Shown here: in pieces, positions 25,943 to 34,421 of the stretch
How positions within the stretch are numbered: position 1 is the first letter of the stretch
How the letters are laid out: every line of letters starts with the position of its first letter
From: Pseudomonas entomophila L48
Lineage (GTDB): Bacteria; Pseudomonadota; Gammaproteobacteria; Pseudomonadales; Pseudomonadaceae
Direction: 5' to 3'
NCBI RefSeq assembly: GCF_000026105.1
Contig: NC_008027.1
Coordinates: 2,248,001-2,312,000 of the forward strand
Length of the DNA stretch: 64,000 nucleotides
Notes under the pieces: generated by a model
What the model was told of the DNA's origin: nothing
The model's database searches: none
The model's input: only the letters and a program-made list of their open reading frames with translations
Program-made: the position numbers and the translations under genes

Positions 25943-27226
25943 TCAGAAGCCCAGGCGATCGCGCAGGCTGTAGTACCAGGCACCGATGGCGCTGAACGGC
26001 ACACGCAGCATCTGGCCACCCGGGAACGGGTAGTGCGGCAGGCCGGCGAACGCGTCGAAACGCTCGGCCTGGCCGCGCAGGGCCTCGGCCAGCACCTTGC
26101 CTGCCAGGTGGGTGTAGGTCACGCCGTGGCCCGAGCAACCTTGCGAGTAATAGATGTTGTCGCCGATACGGCCGACCTGCGGCAGGCGCGACAGGGTCAG
26201 CAGGAAGTTGCCGGTCCAGGCGTAGTCGATCTTGACGTCCTTCAGTTGCGGGAAGGCCTTGAGCATCTTCGGACGGATGATCGCCTCGATGTTCGCCGGA
26301 TCGCGCGCGCCGTACACCACGCCACCGCCGAAGATCAGACGCTTGTCGCTGGTCAGGCGGTAGTAGTCGAGCAGGTAGTTGCAGTCCTCGACGCAGTAAT
26401 CCTGCGGCAGCAGGGTGCGGGCCAGTTCCTCGCCCAGCGGCTCGGTGGTGATTACCTGGGTGCCGCACGGCATGGACTTGGCGGCCAGCTCCGGCACCAG
26501 GTTGCCCAGGTAGGCGTTGCCGGCGACGATGATGAACTTGGCGCGGACCTTGCCCTGCGGGGTGTGCACAACCGGGTTGGCGCCACGCTCGATGCGTACG
26601 GCCGGGGTCTGCTCATAGATGATGCCGCCCAGCGACTCGACCGCGGCGGCTTCGCCCAGGGCCAGGTTCAATGGGTGGATGTGGCCGCCGCTCATGTCGA
26701 GCATGCCGCCGATATAGCTGTCGCAAGCCACCACTTCACGGATGCGCTTCTGGTCCATCAGCTCCAGCTGGTTGTGGCCGAAGCGTTCCCACAGGCGTTT
26801 CTGCGATTCCAGGTGGCCCATCTGCTTGCTGGTCAGCGCGGCGAACACGCCGCCGTCCTTCAGGTCGCACTGGATGTTGTACTTGGCCACGCGCTCACGG
26901 ATGATGCGGCCGCCCTCGAAGGCCATCTGGCCCAGCAGTTGCGCCTGCTTGGGGCCGACGGTGCGTTCGATGACGTCGATGTCGCGGCTGTAGCTGTTGA
27001 CGATCTGGCCGCCGTTGCGGCCCGAGGCGCCGAAGCCGACCTTGGCGGCTTCGACGATGCTCACCTTGAAGCCGTTTTCCAGCAGGAACAGGGCGCTGGA
27101 CAGGCCGGTGTAGCCGGCACCGATGATGCACACATCGGTTTCCACCTCACCCAGCAGCGCCGGACGTGGCGGCACCGGGTTGGCCGAGGCGGCGTAGTAG
27201 GACTGGGGGTAGGGGGTGTTGGCCAT
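25943..27226 (-). CDS. Gamma-glutamylputrescine oxidase-like FAD oxidoreductase (PuuB/PauB family)
   Basis: This 427-aa DAO-type flavoenzyme has an N-terminal Rossmann motif DVCIIGAGYTGLSSALFLLE (residues 31-50), the segment VGFGASGRNGGQIVNSYSRD and a C-terminal FAD loop YSQGCSGHGVTYTHLAGK. The ASGRNGGQ and QGxSGHGV motifs mark the PuuB/PauB group, which oxidises gamma-glutamylputrescine in the glutamylated putrescine pathway. The gene is not next to a synthetase here; the polyamine cluster is 24 kb to the right and has its own homologue. It sits alone between a REP palindrome and the tRNA-Val genes, with an AT-rich upstream region. Exact amine substrate uncertain. Confidence 0.87.
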   Translation of the reverse strand: MANTPYPQSYYAASANPVPPRPALLGEVETDVCIIGAGYTGLSSALFLLENGFKVSIVEAAKVGFGASGRNGGQIVNSYSRDIDVIERTVGPKQAQLLGQMAFEGGRIIRERVAKYNIQCDLKDGGVFAALTSKQMGHLESQKRLWERFGHNQLELMDQKRIREVVACDSYIGGMLDMSGGHIHPLNLALGEAAAVESLGGIIYEQTPAVRIERGANPVVHTPQGKVRAKFIIVAGNAYLGNLVPELAAKSMPCGTQVITTEPLGEELARTLLPQDYCVEDCNYLLDYYRLTSDKRLIFGGGVVYGARDPANIEAIIRPKMLKAFPQLKDVKIDYAWTGNFLLTLSRLPQVGRIGDNIYYSQGCSGHGVTYTHLAGKVLAEALRGQAERFDAFAGLPHYPFPGGQMLRVPFSAIGAWYYSLRDRLGF

Positions 27227-27386
27227 GCTCGAGGAACCTCGTGTTTTATATTTTTAACGAATGTACCGATGCTATCAATAATAATAAACACCCGCTAGTC
27301 GTCCGGTGAAAATCCTTTACGCGCACCTGCAGCCTGGCCTTTCTATAAATATTTTAAGATTCAGTGAGTTAGCGTGAAAAAAACGG

Positions 27387-27414
27387 TTGACACCGGTTTT
27401 GGATCGCGTAGAAT
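27387..27414 (+). promoter_or_regulatory. Sigma-70 promoter of the first tRNA-Val
   Basis: TTGACA (27387-27392) and TAGAAT (27409-27414) are separated by 16 bases. The predicted start falls about seven bases ahead of the tRNA. Confidence 0.8.
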
Positions 27415-27428
27415 GCGCCCCACACGAC

Positions 27429-27505
27429 AGGCACATAGCTCAGTTGGTTAGAGCACCACCTTGACATGGTGGGGGTCGTTGGTTCGAGTCCAATTGTGCC
27501 TACCA
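27429..27505 (+). tRNA. tRNA-Val (anticodon GAC)
   Basis: This 77-base cloverleaf has acceptor arms AGGCACA/TGTGCCT, a D-loop with AGCTCAGTTGGTTAGAGC, an anticodon stem-loop CACCTTGACATGGTG with GAC in the loop, and GGTTCGAGTCC in the T-arm. The discriminator A and 3' CCA are encoded. The GAC anticodon reads GUC/GUU valine codons. An identical copy begins at 27839. Confidence 0.96.
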
Positions 27506-27514
27506 AATCAGAAG

Positions 27515-27543
27515 AGGGCGATCCGTAAGGATCGCCCTTTTTG
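27515..27543 (+). terminator. Rho-independent terminator after first tRNA-Val
   Basis: Stem AGGGCGATCC/GGATCGCCCT with loop GTAA is followed by TTTTT. Confidence 0.92.
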
Positions 27544-27593
27544 CATTTCTGGCCTCCGGCCTCGACGAAACGAGGCTTCAGGCTATGCGCATT

Positions 27594-27717
27594 CCCTGTG
27601 GGAGCGGCCTTGTGTCGCGAATGGGCTGCAAAGCAACCCCCAGGGTTTTAGCGCTGGGGCCGAAACTGCTGGGGCCGCTGCGCAGCCCATTCGCGACACA
27701 AGGCCGCTCCCACAGGG
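27594..27717. repeat. REPIN between the two tRNA-Val genes
   Basis: Two 36-base inverted arms (outer CCCTGTGGGAGCGGCC, inner GCGAATGGGCTGC) flank about 50 bases of spacer. It is the same subtype as those at 44529 and 63928. A gene is not evident inside. Confidence 0.88.
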
Positions 27718-27795
27718 TTCGATGTTCCGCGTGCGCCCAGGCAGAGGCCATGTGAAGCTGTTTCGCAAAGTTTTTGATTTTTTTGAAAAAAACGC

Positions 27796-27824
27796 TTTAC
27801 AGGTGTGCATCTGATCACTAATAT
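27796..27824 (+). promoter_or_regulatory. Sigma-70 promoter of the second tRNA-Val
   Basis: TTTACA (27796-27801) and TAATAT (27819-27824) are separated by 17 bases, preceded by an A/T-tract region resembling an UP element. Its sequence differs from the first copy's promoter, so each tRNA has its own. Confidence 0.8.
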
Positions 27825-27838
27825 GCGCACCACACGAC

Positions 27839-27915
27839 AGGCACATAGCTCAGTTGGTTAGAGCACCACCTTGACATGGTGGGGGTCGTTGGTTCGAGTC
27901 CAATTGTGCCTACCA
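27839..27915 (+). tRNA. tRNA-Val (anticodon GAC), second identical copy
   Basis: It is identical over all 77 bases to the copy at 27429. The identity extends ten bases upstream (CACACGACAG) and into the terminator, where only one base differs (GTAAGG against GAAAGG). The pair looks like a tandem duplication 410 bases apart, later separated by a REPIN. Confidence 0.96.
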
Positions 27916-27924
27916 AATCAGAAG

Positions 27925-27953
27925 AGGGCGATCCGAAAGGATCGCCCTTTTTG
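27925..27953 (+). terminator. Rho-independent terminator after second tRNA-Val
   Basis: Stem AGGGCGATCC/GGATCGCCCT with loop GAAA is followed by a TTTTT run, nearly identical to the first copy. Confidence 0.92.
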
Positions 27954-28070
27954 CTTTCTACGATTCCGTTGCCGCGGACACACGCTGCAACCTTCCACCT
28001 TCGCCGCCCATCCCCGGCAACCCCCTCCCGCCATGCTAGAATCCGCCCCTTCGAATCTGGAGGTACAGGC

Positions 28071-28640
28071 GTGCGCAAACTGGCGGTGGTAATGGCGATG
28101 TTGGCCCTGGCGGGCTGTAACAACGAAGTCGAGGGCGTGCACAAGCAGGTCGCCGAACACCTGCACAACCCCAAGACGGCCAAGTTCGCCAACGTGCGTT
28201 TCGACACGCAGGGCTCGATCTGCGGCCAGGTGCGGGGCAAGGACGATGCCGGGCAGTACGAGCCCTACCGCAGCTACGTGGCGATCAAGCACGATGGCCA
28301 GTACGAGATCCTCATCGACGAAACCGGCAACAACCTGCGTATCCGCGAGGTCTGCGGCGGTGCCGACCTGCAGCGTCGCGCCGAGGCGCTGGCCGAGCAG
28401 CCGGCACCGGAAGGCTGGGATGTCGAGGTGATCCAGGGCCCTAACATGGGCGCCCTGACCGACATGACCGCGCGCCTGATCGAGAAGGGCATCCCGTCCT
28501 GGGTCGAGTACCGCGACGGCAAGCCGGTGGTGCTGATGGGGCCGTTCCCGGCCAAGGCCGAGGCCGACGCGCGTAAAGCAGAAGTCATGGCCAAGCTCGG
28601 CACCGACTCGATCGTCATCCAGCACGGCGTCAAGCGCTGA
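28071..28640 (+). CDS. SPOR-domain lipoprotein
   Basis: This 189-aa protein starts at GTG 28071, preceded by GGAGGT. The signal KLAVVMAMLALAGC has a lipobox with Cys about residue 15. An N-terminal region follows (residues 20-100, with CGQVRGKDDAGQYEPYR), and then a SPOR-like domain near residues 120-189 (VEVIQGPNMGALTDMTARLI to VLMGPFPAKAEADARKAEV). SPOR domains bind denuded peptidoglycan glycan strands at division sites, so an outer-membrane or septal role is likely. The frame is open further upstream through the tRNA, but that part is not coding. Confidence 0.87.
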   Translation: MRKLAVVMAMLALAGCNNEVEGVHKQVAEHLHNPKTAKFANVRFDTQGSICGQVRGKDDAGQYEPYRSYVAIKHDGQYEILIDETGNNLRIREVCGGADLQRRAEALAEQPAPEGWDVEVIQGPNMGALTDMTARLIEKGIPSWVEYRDGKPVVLMGPFPAKAEADARKAEVMAKLGTDSIVIQHGVKR

Positions 28641-28652
28641 CCTTCATTGTGC

Positions 28653-28958
28653 TCAGCCAAGCATCGGGCGCAGGAAACTGCGCTCGTAGCTGAGGATGAA
28701 GCGCTGCTGCTCGGCCAGGGCAAAGGCGGCGATGCACTCAGGGTCGGTTTGCGAGGCTGTGCGGTACTGCTCGTAAGCCGCGAGGCTTTCGAAGCTGAAC
28801 AGCGCGTAGGCGATGTTGTTGGCGCCTTCGCTGGGCAGGAAGTAGCCGTGGTGCACGCCGCCCATGCGGTTGACCAGATCGATCCAAAGCTTGCCGTAGG
28901 CCTCGAAGGCCGGGAGCTGGTACGGGTCGATGACGTACTTGAGGTGGCAGGTGATCAT
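28653..28958 (-). CDS. NIPSNAP family protein
   Basis: This 101-aa alpha/beta ferredoxin-like protein contains YGKLWIDLVNRMGGVHHGYF and ALFSFESLAAYEQYRT, typical of small bacterial NIPSNAP (dimeric alpha-beta barrel) proteins. I chose MITCHLKYVI at 28958 because AAGGA lies nine bases upstream; three more residues are possible. Its role is unknown. It is convergent with the SPOR lipoprotein gene, with 12 bases between stops. Confidence 0.85.
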   Translation of the reverse strand: MITCHLKYVIDPYQLPAFEAYGKLWIDLVNRMGGVHHGYFLPSEGANNIAYALFSFESLAAYEQYRTASQTDPECIAAFALAEQQRFILSYERSFLRPMLG

Positions 28959-29028
28959 GGCGGGCATTCCTTTGAGTGGGCCGGATGGCCCACCTTACAG
29001 GCAAGCCCGCCACCAGGGCGAGGGGGAT

Positions 29029-29607
29029 CTAGCGCGAGGTTTCCACACGCAGTACTTCCGTGTAGATGGCATCGACGGTCTGGCCGACCTTGAGGTTCTT
29101 CATGCGCGCCTGGAGCTCGGGCTTCTCGACCTTGACCACCTGCACCTTGCCCTCGGGCGGTAGCAGGGTGACTTCGTGGGTCTTCAGGTCGATCTTTTCG
29201 ATCTTCGAGGTGACCCGCACCTGGCGGAACGCCTCGCCACCGGGGTTGGGGTTGTCCTTGGTGGCGCGAATGGTGCCGGACTCCTCACTGGCCTTTGGCG
29301 CGCCCCCCACCTTGGTGTCCAGTACATAGGCGATGGCCCGGGTCACATAGATGTCGACCTGGTCGCCGACCTTGAGGTTGGGCAGGGCCTTGGCCTTTTC
29401 GGTGAGCTGGAAGGTCACGTCCTTCTCATGGGGTCCCTTGACCGTCACCTGACGGTTGGCCAGGTCGATGGCGGTCACCTGGGTGGTGATGTGGCTTTCC
29501 AGCGCTTCGCTGGCGATGGGCAGTTCGGCGGCCTGGGCGGTGAAGCTGGCGGCGGACATCAATGAAGCTAGAGCGATGGCACGAGCGAGGGAACGGGTGG
29601 ATTTCAT
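29029..29607 (-). CDS. Exported hypothetical protein with two repeated beta modules
   Basis: This 192-aa protein has a cleavable signal peptide (KSTRSLARAIALASLMSAA, cleavage around AQA-AE). The mature part shows two related stretches of the form ITTQVTAIDLANRQVTVKGP and KIEKIDLKTHEVTLLPPEG. Each leads into a DQVDIY or QTVDAIY segment, suggesting an internal duplication of an OB- or beta-barrel-like module. No catalytic motif is seen. Probably periplasmic. Function unknown. Confidence 0.82.
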   Translation of the reverse strand: MKSTRSLARAIALASLMSAASFTAQAAELPIASEALESHITTQVTAIDLANRQVTVKGPHEKDVTFQLTEKAKALPNLKVGDQVDIYVTRAIAYVLDTKVGGAPKASEESGTIRATKDNPNPGGEAFRQVRVTSKIEKIDLKTHEVTLLPPEGKVQVVKVEKPELQARMKNLKVGQTVDAIYTEVLRVETSR

Positions 29608-29701
29608 GGGCCTGTCTTCCTTGTGGTCGATACCGGTGGGCTTTTGCGAGGTGAAGCATAGCCACTGGCAGGCAGAACGGGAGCAACGGCCCAACTTCTT
29701 G

Positions 29702-29787
29702 TGTAGGAGCCAGCCTTGCTGGCGAAGAAGTCCACACTGCCCCGAGATCCACGCTTGCCCTGTTCGCCAGCAAGGCTGGCTCCTACA
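29702..29787. repeat. REPIN overlapping the xdhC stop
   Basis: The arms TGTAGGAGCCAGCCTTGCTG and its complement are about 35 bases apart. The right arm contains the TAG that ends xdhC (29783-29785), so the repeat supplies that gene's stop codon. Confidence 0.88.
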
Positions 29788-30799
29788 AGTGCATGCCTTC
29801 AATCCCGCCTTTTGCCCGGGATACGTTGACCGCGCCCGGCAAATTGACTGCGTTCTTTGCCGCAAGCACTTCGGCCATCACGCTGACCGCGATCTCCGCC
29901 GGGGTCTTGCTGCCGATATAGATGCCGATGGGGCCGTGCAGGCGTTCGAGCGAGGCTTCGCTTTCCCCGAAATGCTCGATCAGCCGCTCGCGGCGCAGTT
30001 GGCTATTGCGCCGCGAGCCGATGGCACCGATGTAGAAGGCTGGGCTGTGCAAGGCCTCGAGCAGGGCCAGGTCGTCGAGTTTCGGGTCGTGGCTGACAGC
30101 GATGATGCAGGTGCGCAAGTCGGCCCTGAAGTCATGTGCCACGTCGTCCGGCATGCCCTTGAGGTGCTCCACGCCCGCGACCGACCAGGTGGCCATGTGT
30201 TCCGGCCGCGGGTCGCACACGGCCACCTTGAAACCATTGAACAGCGCCATCGTCGCCAGGTACTCGGCCAGCGCGCCAGCACCGATCAGCAGCATGCGGT
30301 AGCCGGGGCCGAGGGTATTGATCATATGCTGGCCATCGAAGCTGAACTGCTCCGGTGTGGTGGTGGTTTCGAGGCGGGTCGTGCCATCGGCCAGTGTCAG
30401 GTGCCGACGCATCAGGATGCCGTTGTCGAGTTGAGCAAGCAACTGCTGCAGCGGGGCTGGCGCGGGGCTGAATTCAAGGACCAGTTCCAGCGTGCCGCCA
30501 CAGGGCAGCCCAAAGCGGTGAGCCTCATCGGCACTGACACCGTAGCGGATCACCTCGGGTGGCCCTTCCGGCAGTCCGCTGCCGCCATAAGTGGTGGTGT
30601 AACGGTGGATCAAGTCATCCTCGATGCAGCCGCCGGACACGCTGCCGATCACCCGGCCGTCGTTGCGCAGGGCCATCATCGAGCCGACCGGACGAGGGGA
30701 TGAGCCCCAGGTGCGGGCGACGGTGACCAGCAGCACGCGGTGGCCGGCCTGGAGCCAGTCGTGGGTGGTGCGCAGGACCAGCAGGTCGATGCTTTCCAT
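29783..30799 (-). CDS. XdhC family molybdenum-enzyme maturation factor
   Basis: This 338-aa XdhC/CoxI protein has an N-terminal domain with ARTWGSSPRPVGSMM and GSVSGGCIEDDLI, the conserved Cys-bearing motif. A C-terminal Rossmann part follows, with LLIGAGALAEYLATMALFNG and YIGAIGSRRNSQLRRERL. XdhC inserts the sulfurated molybdopterin cofactor into xanthine-dehydrogenase-type enzymes. It is the last gene of a four-gene operon whose Mo subunit needs this service. The ATG at 30799 starts MESIDLLVLRTTHDW; the longer frame reads into the cytochrome gene. The stop codon lies inside a REP arm. Confidence 0.93.
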   Translation of the reverse strand: MESIDLLVLRTTHDWLQAGHRVLLVTVARTWGSSPRPVGSMMALRNDGRVIGSVSGGCIEDDLIHRYTTTYGGSGLPEGPPEVIRYGVSADEAHRFGLPCGGTLELVLEFSPAPAPLQQLLAQLDNGILMRRHLTLADGTTRLETTTTPEQFSFDGQHMINTLGPGYRMLLIGAGALAEYLATMALFNGFKVAVCDPRPEHMATWSVAGVEHLKGMPDDVAHDFRADLRTCIIAVSHDPKLDDLALLEALHSPAFYIGAIGSRRNSQLRRERLIEHFGESEASLERLHGPIGIYIGSKTPAEIAVSVMAEVLAAKNAVNLPGAVNVSRAKGGIEGMHL

Positions 30800-30821
30800 G
30801 GTGTCCTCGTGTGTCTGCAGG

Positions 30822-32156
30822 TCAGCGCATGTGCAGGATGATCGGGCTGCTGCTGGCCGGGTCGGTATGGCCGCGCAGCTTGCCGACCGCCTGGGCGTCC
30901 ACCGCGCCGCCCTGGTTGCCCCAGGTGGCGCGGGCAAAGCTCAGCACCTCGGCGATCTGCTGATCCGATAACTGCTCGCGGAACGCCGGCATGCGATAGG
31001 CGTCCGGCACGCCGGCCGCGACGATGCGCTGCGAGCCATTGAGGGTGATATTGATCGCCGAGGCGTTCTCCTTCGCCAGCATCGAGGTGGCGCCCGCCAG
31101 CGGCGGCATCCATTCGGCCTGGCCCTTGCCATCCAGGCCATGGCAGCTGGCGCAGCGGGTCACGTAGGTATGTGCCCCCGGCGTGTCTATGCCCGCAGAT
31201 ACCGCTTGGTACTGCCACGGTGCGCCGTCACGTTGCAGGTCGCCGGGCAATGACTTGAGGTAGCGGGCGATCGCGGCCAGGTCATCATCGGTCATGAATT
31301 GCGTGGAGTTGTTGAACGCCTCGGTCATCGAACCGTACACCACGGCATGCTGGTTGCGCCCGGTCTTGAGGAACTGCACGATCTGCGCTTCGCTCCAGCG
31401 GCCCAGCCCGGTGTTGTGGTCCTGGCGCAAGCTGGGCGCGTACCAGCCATCGAGCAGGGCGCCGGCGAGGAAGGGCGCGCCCGCTTCGTCCAGGGCCTTC
31501 TCGTTGAAGGCCAGACCGCGCGGAGTATGGCAACTGCCACAGTGGCCGGGCCCCTGGACGATATAGGCGCCGCGATTCCACAACGGGTCCTGATCGGGTT
31601 TCTGTGCGTAGGGCGTGGTCGGCGCGAACAGGCCGTTCCACAGGGCGATGGGCCAGCGCAGGTTCAGCGGCCAGGGAATATCGCTGGGGATATTGGCTTC
31701 GGCAGCCGGTTGTACGCCTTTCATGAAGAATGCATAGAGCGCCCGCATGTCATCGTCGCTGAGCTTGACGTAGGACGGGTAGGGCATGGCCGGGTACAGC
31801 CGCCGCCCGCCCGGCGCGACGCCATGGCGCACGGCGCGGTCGAAGTCGGCCAGGCTATAGGCGCCAATGCCGTGCTCCGGGTCGGGGGTGATGTTGGTGG
31901 CATGGATCGCCCCCAGCGGCGTGGCCATCTCCAGCCCACCGGCAAACGGTGCCTTGCCGGGCAGGCTGTGGCAGGCCACGCAATCGCTGAGGCGGGCGAC
32001 GTACTCGCCACGGCTGATCAGTGCAGCGTCGACGGTCTGCTCCTGGGGGAATGGCGAGACGGGCTCGCGGATGACGTACCAGGCCAGCAGGCCTGCCGCG
32101 ACCAGGCACGGCAGGACCAGCCAGCCAGCGGCTCTGGCGAATCGGCTATTGCTCAT
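30822..32156 (-). CDS. Triheme cytochrome c subunit of a molybdenum dehydrogenase
   Basis: This 444-aa protein has an N-terminal membrane anchor or uncleaved signal (AAGWLVLPCLVAAGLLAW) and three heme c motifs, CVACH, CGSCH and CASCH, spaced as in the alcohol/aldehyde dehydrogenase cytochrome subunits. It should carry electrons from the periplasmic Mo-Fe/S enzyme encoded next to it to the ubiquinone pool or an oxidase. It follows the Mo subunit gene by 18 bases and has AAGGA before its ATG. Confidence 0.94.
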   Translation of the reverse strand: MSNSRFARAAGWLVLPCLVAAGLLAWYVIREPVSPFPQEQTVDAALISRGEYVARLSDCVACHSLPGKAPFAGGLEMATPLGAIHATNITPDPEHGIGAYSLADFDRAVRHGVAPGGRRLYPAMPYPSYVKLSDDDMRALYAFFMKGVQPAAEANIPSDIPWPLNLRWPIALWNGLFAPTTPYAQKPDQDPLWNRGAYIVQGPGHCGSCHTPRGLAFNEKALDEAGAPFLAGALLDGWYAPSLRQDHNTGLGRWSEAQIVQFLKTGRNQHAVVYGSMTEAFNNSTQFMTDDDLAAIARYLKSLPGDLQRDGAPWQYQAVSAGIDTPGAHTYVTRCASCHGLDGKGQAEWMPPLAGATSMLAKENASAINITLNGSQRIVAAGVPDAYRMPAFREQLSDQQIAEVLSFARATWGNQGGAVDAQAVGKLRGHTDPASSSPIILHMR

Positions 32157-32174
32157 TGGGCGGTCCTTGTCGTG

Positions 32175-34421
32175 TCAGCTGAACGTATGGCGGCTCAGGG
32201 GCATGCTGCGCACGCGCTGGCCGGTCAGCCGTGCCACGGCATTGGCCACTGCGGGCGCCACGGCCGGCAGCGGCGGTTCGCCAATGCCGCCCATCTTCGC
32301 CCCGCTTTCGACGATGCGCACATGCACCCGGGCCATGCGCGACGGCGGCAGCACCGGGTACAAGTCGTAGTTGCGCGCCCGTGGCATGCCGTTGAGCCAC
32401 ACCGCCTCTTCCAGCAGCACCTGGGACAAGCCCAGGGATACCGCACCGTTGACCTGCGCCTCGATGATTGCCGGGTTGACGATGCTGCCTGGGTCGATGG
32501 CCTGCCAGATGTCGTGCACCTTGACCTGGCCGCCCTCCAGCGAGACTTCGGCGATCACCGCCGCTTCAGAGCCGAACGGCGAGGCCATGGCCACGCCGCG
32601 GGCGCGCCGGCTGCCGTCCTCGGCGGTGAACGGGCCGCGCTTCCAGCCACCGGACAATTCGCCCACCGCCTGCAGCAGCGTGGTCAGGCGCGGATTTTCG
32701 CGCAGCAGGTGCAGGCGCAGTTCGAAGGGGTCGTGGCCGCCTTTGTCAGCCAGTTCGTCAAGGAACGATTCGTAGAAGAAGTCGTTCAGCGAGTTGCCCA
32801 CCGAGCGCCAGTAACCCAGCATGGCCGGGCCTTTGACGTAGATCTGTGCGATGCGTTTGTTGGCGATGGCGTAGGCTTTGCCCGACAGCCCTTCCAGGGC
32901 GGTGGGATCGACCTTGTCGCCCTGCTTGCCGGCGATGGCCTCGGTCGGGCCTTCTGTCGCGCTGATCGCCTCGATGGCCACCGGCAGACCCTTGTCGTCC
33001 AGCCCGGCGCGGAACTTGACCACGGCCATGGGCCGCATGGCATCGCGCAGGAACTCTTCCTCGCGGCTCCAGATCAGTTTCACCGGCCGCCCCACGGCCT
33101 TGGCCAGGGCGATGGCCTGCGGGTAGGGGTTGGCCGAGTCGTACAGGAAGTGCCGGCCGAAGAAGCCGCCGAGCAGTGGCGAGTGCAGGGTGATGCGGGC
33201 TGGGTCCAGGCCGGTGCGCTTGGCGATGTCGTCGCGGAACATGTCCTGCGCCTGGTTGGGCAGCCACACCTCCAGCGAACCGTCGGGGTTGAAGCGGGCG
33301 GTGGCGGAGGGCGGTTCCAGCTGCGCATGGTTGAGGAACTGATTGTGGTAGGTGGCCTCGACCGTGGTCTTGGCGCCGGCCAGGGCGGCGGCCACGTCGC
33401 CTTCGTTCTCTTCATCGCGGCTCGGCCCGGTCTGGGCAGCCAGGTGGTCGCGCCAGCCGTCGCTGGAGAAGTCGGCGGGCATCGGCCGCACCTGGCTGTC
33501 GGCGCCGGGCGCTTGCCAGTCCACCTGCAGCGCTTCCACGGCGCGCTTGGCGTGCCACCAGCGCTCGGCGACCACCGCCACCGCGCCGGGCAACTGATGC
33601 ACCGAGTGCACGCCTTTCATGGCCTTGACCTGGTCTTCGTTGCGCAGGCTGCCTACGGTCATGCCCAGGCGTGGTGCATGCTGCACGGCGGCGTGGAGCA
33701 TGCCGTCGACCTTGATGTCGATGCTGTAGATCGCCTTGCCGGTGGACTTGTCTTGGGCGTCGAGGCGCGGCACCGGCTTGCCGATCCAGCGGAACTGGCC
33801 GGGGTCGCGCAGGGTGACGCTGGCCGGGTCCGGCACCGGCAGGTCCATGGCCTTGGCGGCCAGTTCGCCATAGCCCAGCTCACGGCCCGAAGCCGTGTGC
33901 ACGACCTTGCCGGGTTTCGTGGTCAGTTCACTGACCGGAACACCCCATTGCGCGGCACCGGACTGCAGCAGCATGGCCCGGGCCAGGGCACCGAGGCGGC
34001 GCATGGTCGGGTAGCTCATGCGCACCGACATGCTGCCGCCGGTGATGCGCCAACCGTTTTCCATCACCACGTAGGCTTCACCCGGTGGGGCGCTGTCGAC
34101 CACGAAGGTGGCGGGGTCGGCATCCAGCTCCTCGCCGATGATCTGCGCCATGGCGGTATTGATGCCTTGCCCGCCTTCCATGAAGGGGCTGAGCAGGTGC
34201 ACGCTGCCGTCCGGGCGGATTTCCAGGAAGGCCGGCACCTGGGTGCCGCGTTCGGTCGTGGCGGCGGCTGCCTGAGCCCGTGCCGAACCCAGCGGCAAAC
34301 CGAAGCCCAGTACCAGCGCGCCAATGGCGGTGCCCGCCAGGAAGCGTCGGCGCGACAGGTTGACGGTTTCGCCGTTGCGTAAGCGCAACAGGTCATCGGA
34401 GGAATCGATACGCGCATTCAT
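32175..34421 (-). CDS. Molybdopterin-binding subunit of a xanthine/isoquinoline-type dehydrogenase, Tat-exported
   Basis: This 748-aa protein starts MNARIDSSDDLLRLRN with a Tat motif SRRRFLAGTAIG at about residue 23, so it is exported folded. It belongs to the xanthine/aldehyde oxidase Mo-binding group in the short two-part form of isoquinoline 1-oxidoreductase (IorB). Motifs include FMEGGQGINTAMAQIIGEEL, GGFFGRHFLYDSANPYPQAI and, near the end, AKMGGIGEPPLPAVAPA, which contains the conserved Glu of this family. The start overlaps the 2Fe-2S subunit's stop by one base. The physiological substrate (N-heterocycle or aldehyde) is not evident. Confidence 0.92.
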   Translation of the reverse strand: MNARIDSSDDLLRLRNGETVNLSRRRFLAGTAIGALVLGFGLPLGSARAQAAAATTERGTQVPAFLEIRPDGSVHLLSPFMEGGQGINTAMAQIIGEELDADPATFVVDSAPPGEAYVVMENGWRITGGSMSVRMSYPTMRRLGALARAMLLQSGAAQWGVPVSELTTKPGKVVHTASGRELGYGELAAKAMDLPVPDPASVTLRDPGQFRWIGKPVPRLDAQDKSTGKAIYSIDIKVDGMLHAAVQHAPRLGMTVGSLRNEDQVKAMKGVHSVHQLPGAVAVVAERWWHAKRAVEALQVDWQAPGADSQVRPMPADFSSDGWRDHLAAQTGPSRDEENEGDVAAALAGAKTTVEATYHNQFLNHAQLEPPSATARFNPDGSLEVWLPNQAQDMFRDDIAKRTGLDPARITLHSPLLGGFFGRHFLYDSANPYPQAIALAKAVGRPVKLIWSREEEFLRDAMRPMAVVKFRAGLDDKGLPVAIEAISATEGPTEAIAGKQGDKVDPTALEGLSGKAYAIANKRIAQIYVKGPAMLGYWRSVGNSLNDFFYESFLDELADKGGHDPFELRLHLLRENPRLTTLLQAVGELSGGWKRGPFTAEDGSRRARGVAMASPFGSEAAVIAEVSLEGGQVKVHDIWQAIDPGSIVNPAIIEAQVNGAVSLGLSQVLLEEAVWLNGMPRARNYDLYPVLPPSRMARVHVRIVESGAKMGGIGEPPLPAVAPAVANAVARLTGQRVRSMPLSRHTFS

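Noticed and set aside
27429..27915. Duplicated tRNA-Val as an integration site or island boundary
   Set aside because: No integrase and no direct-repeat-bounded insert; the space between the copies is only a REPIN.
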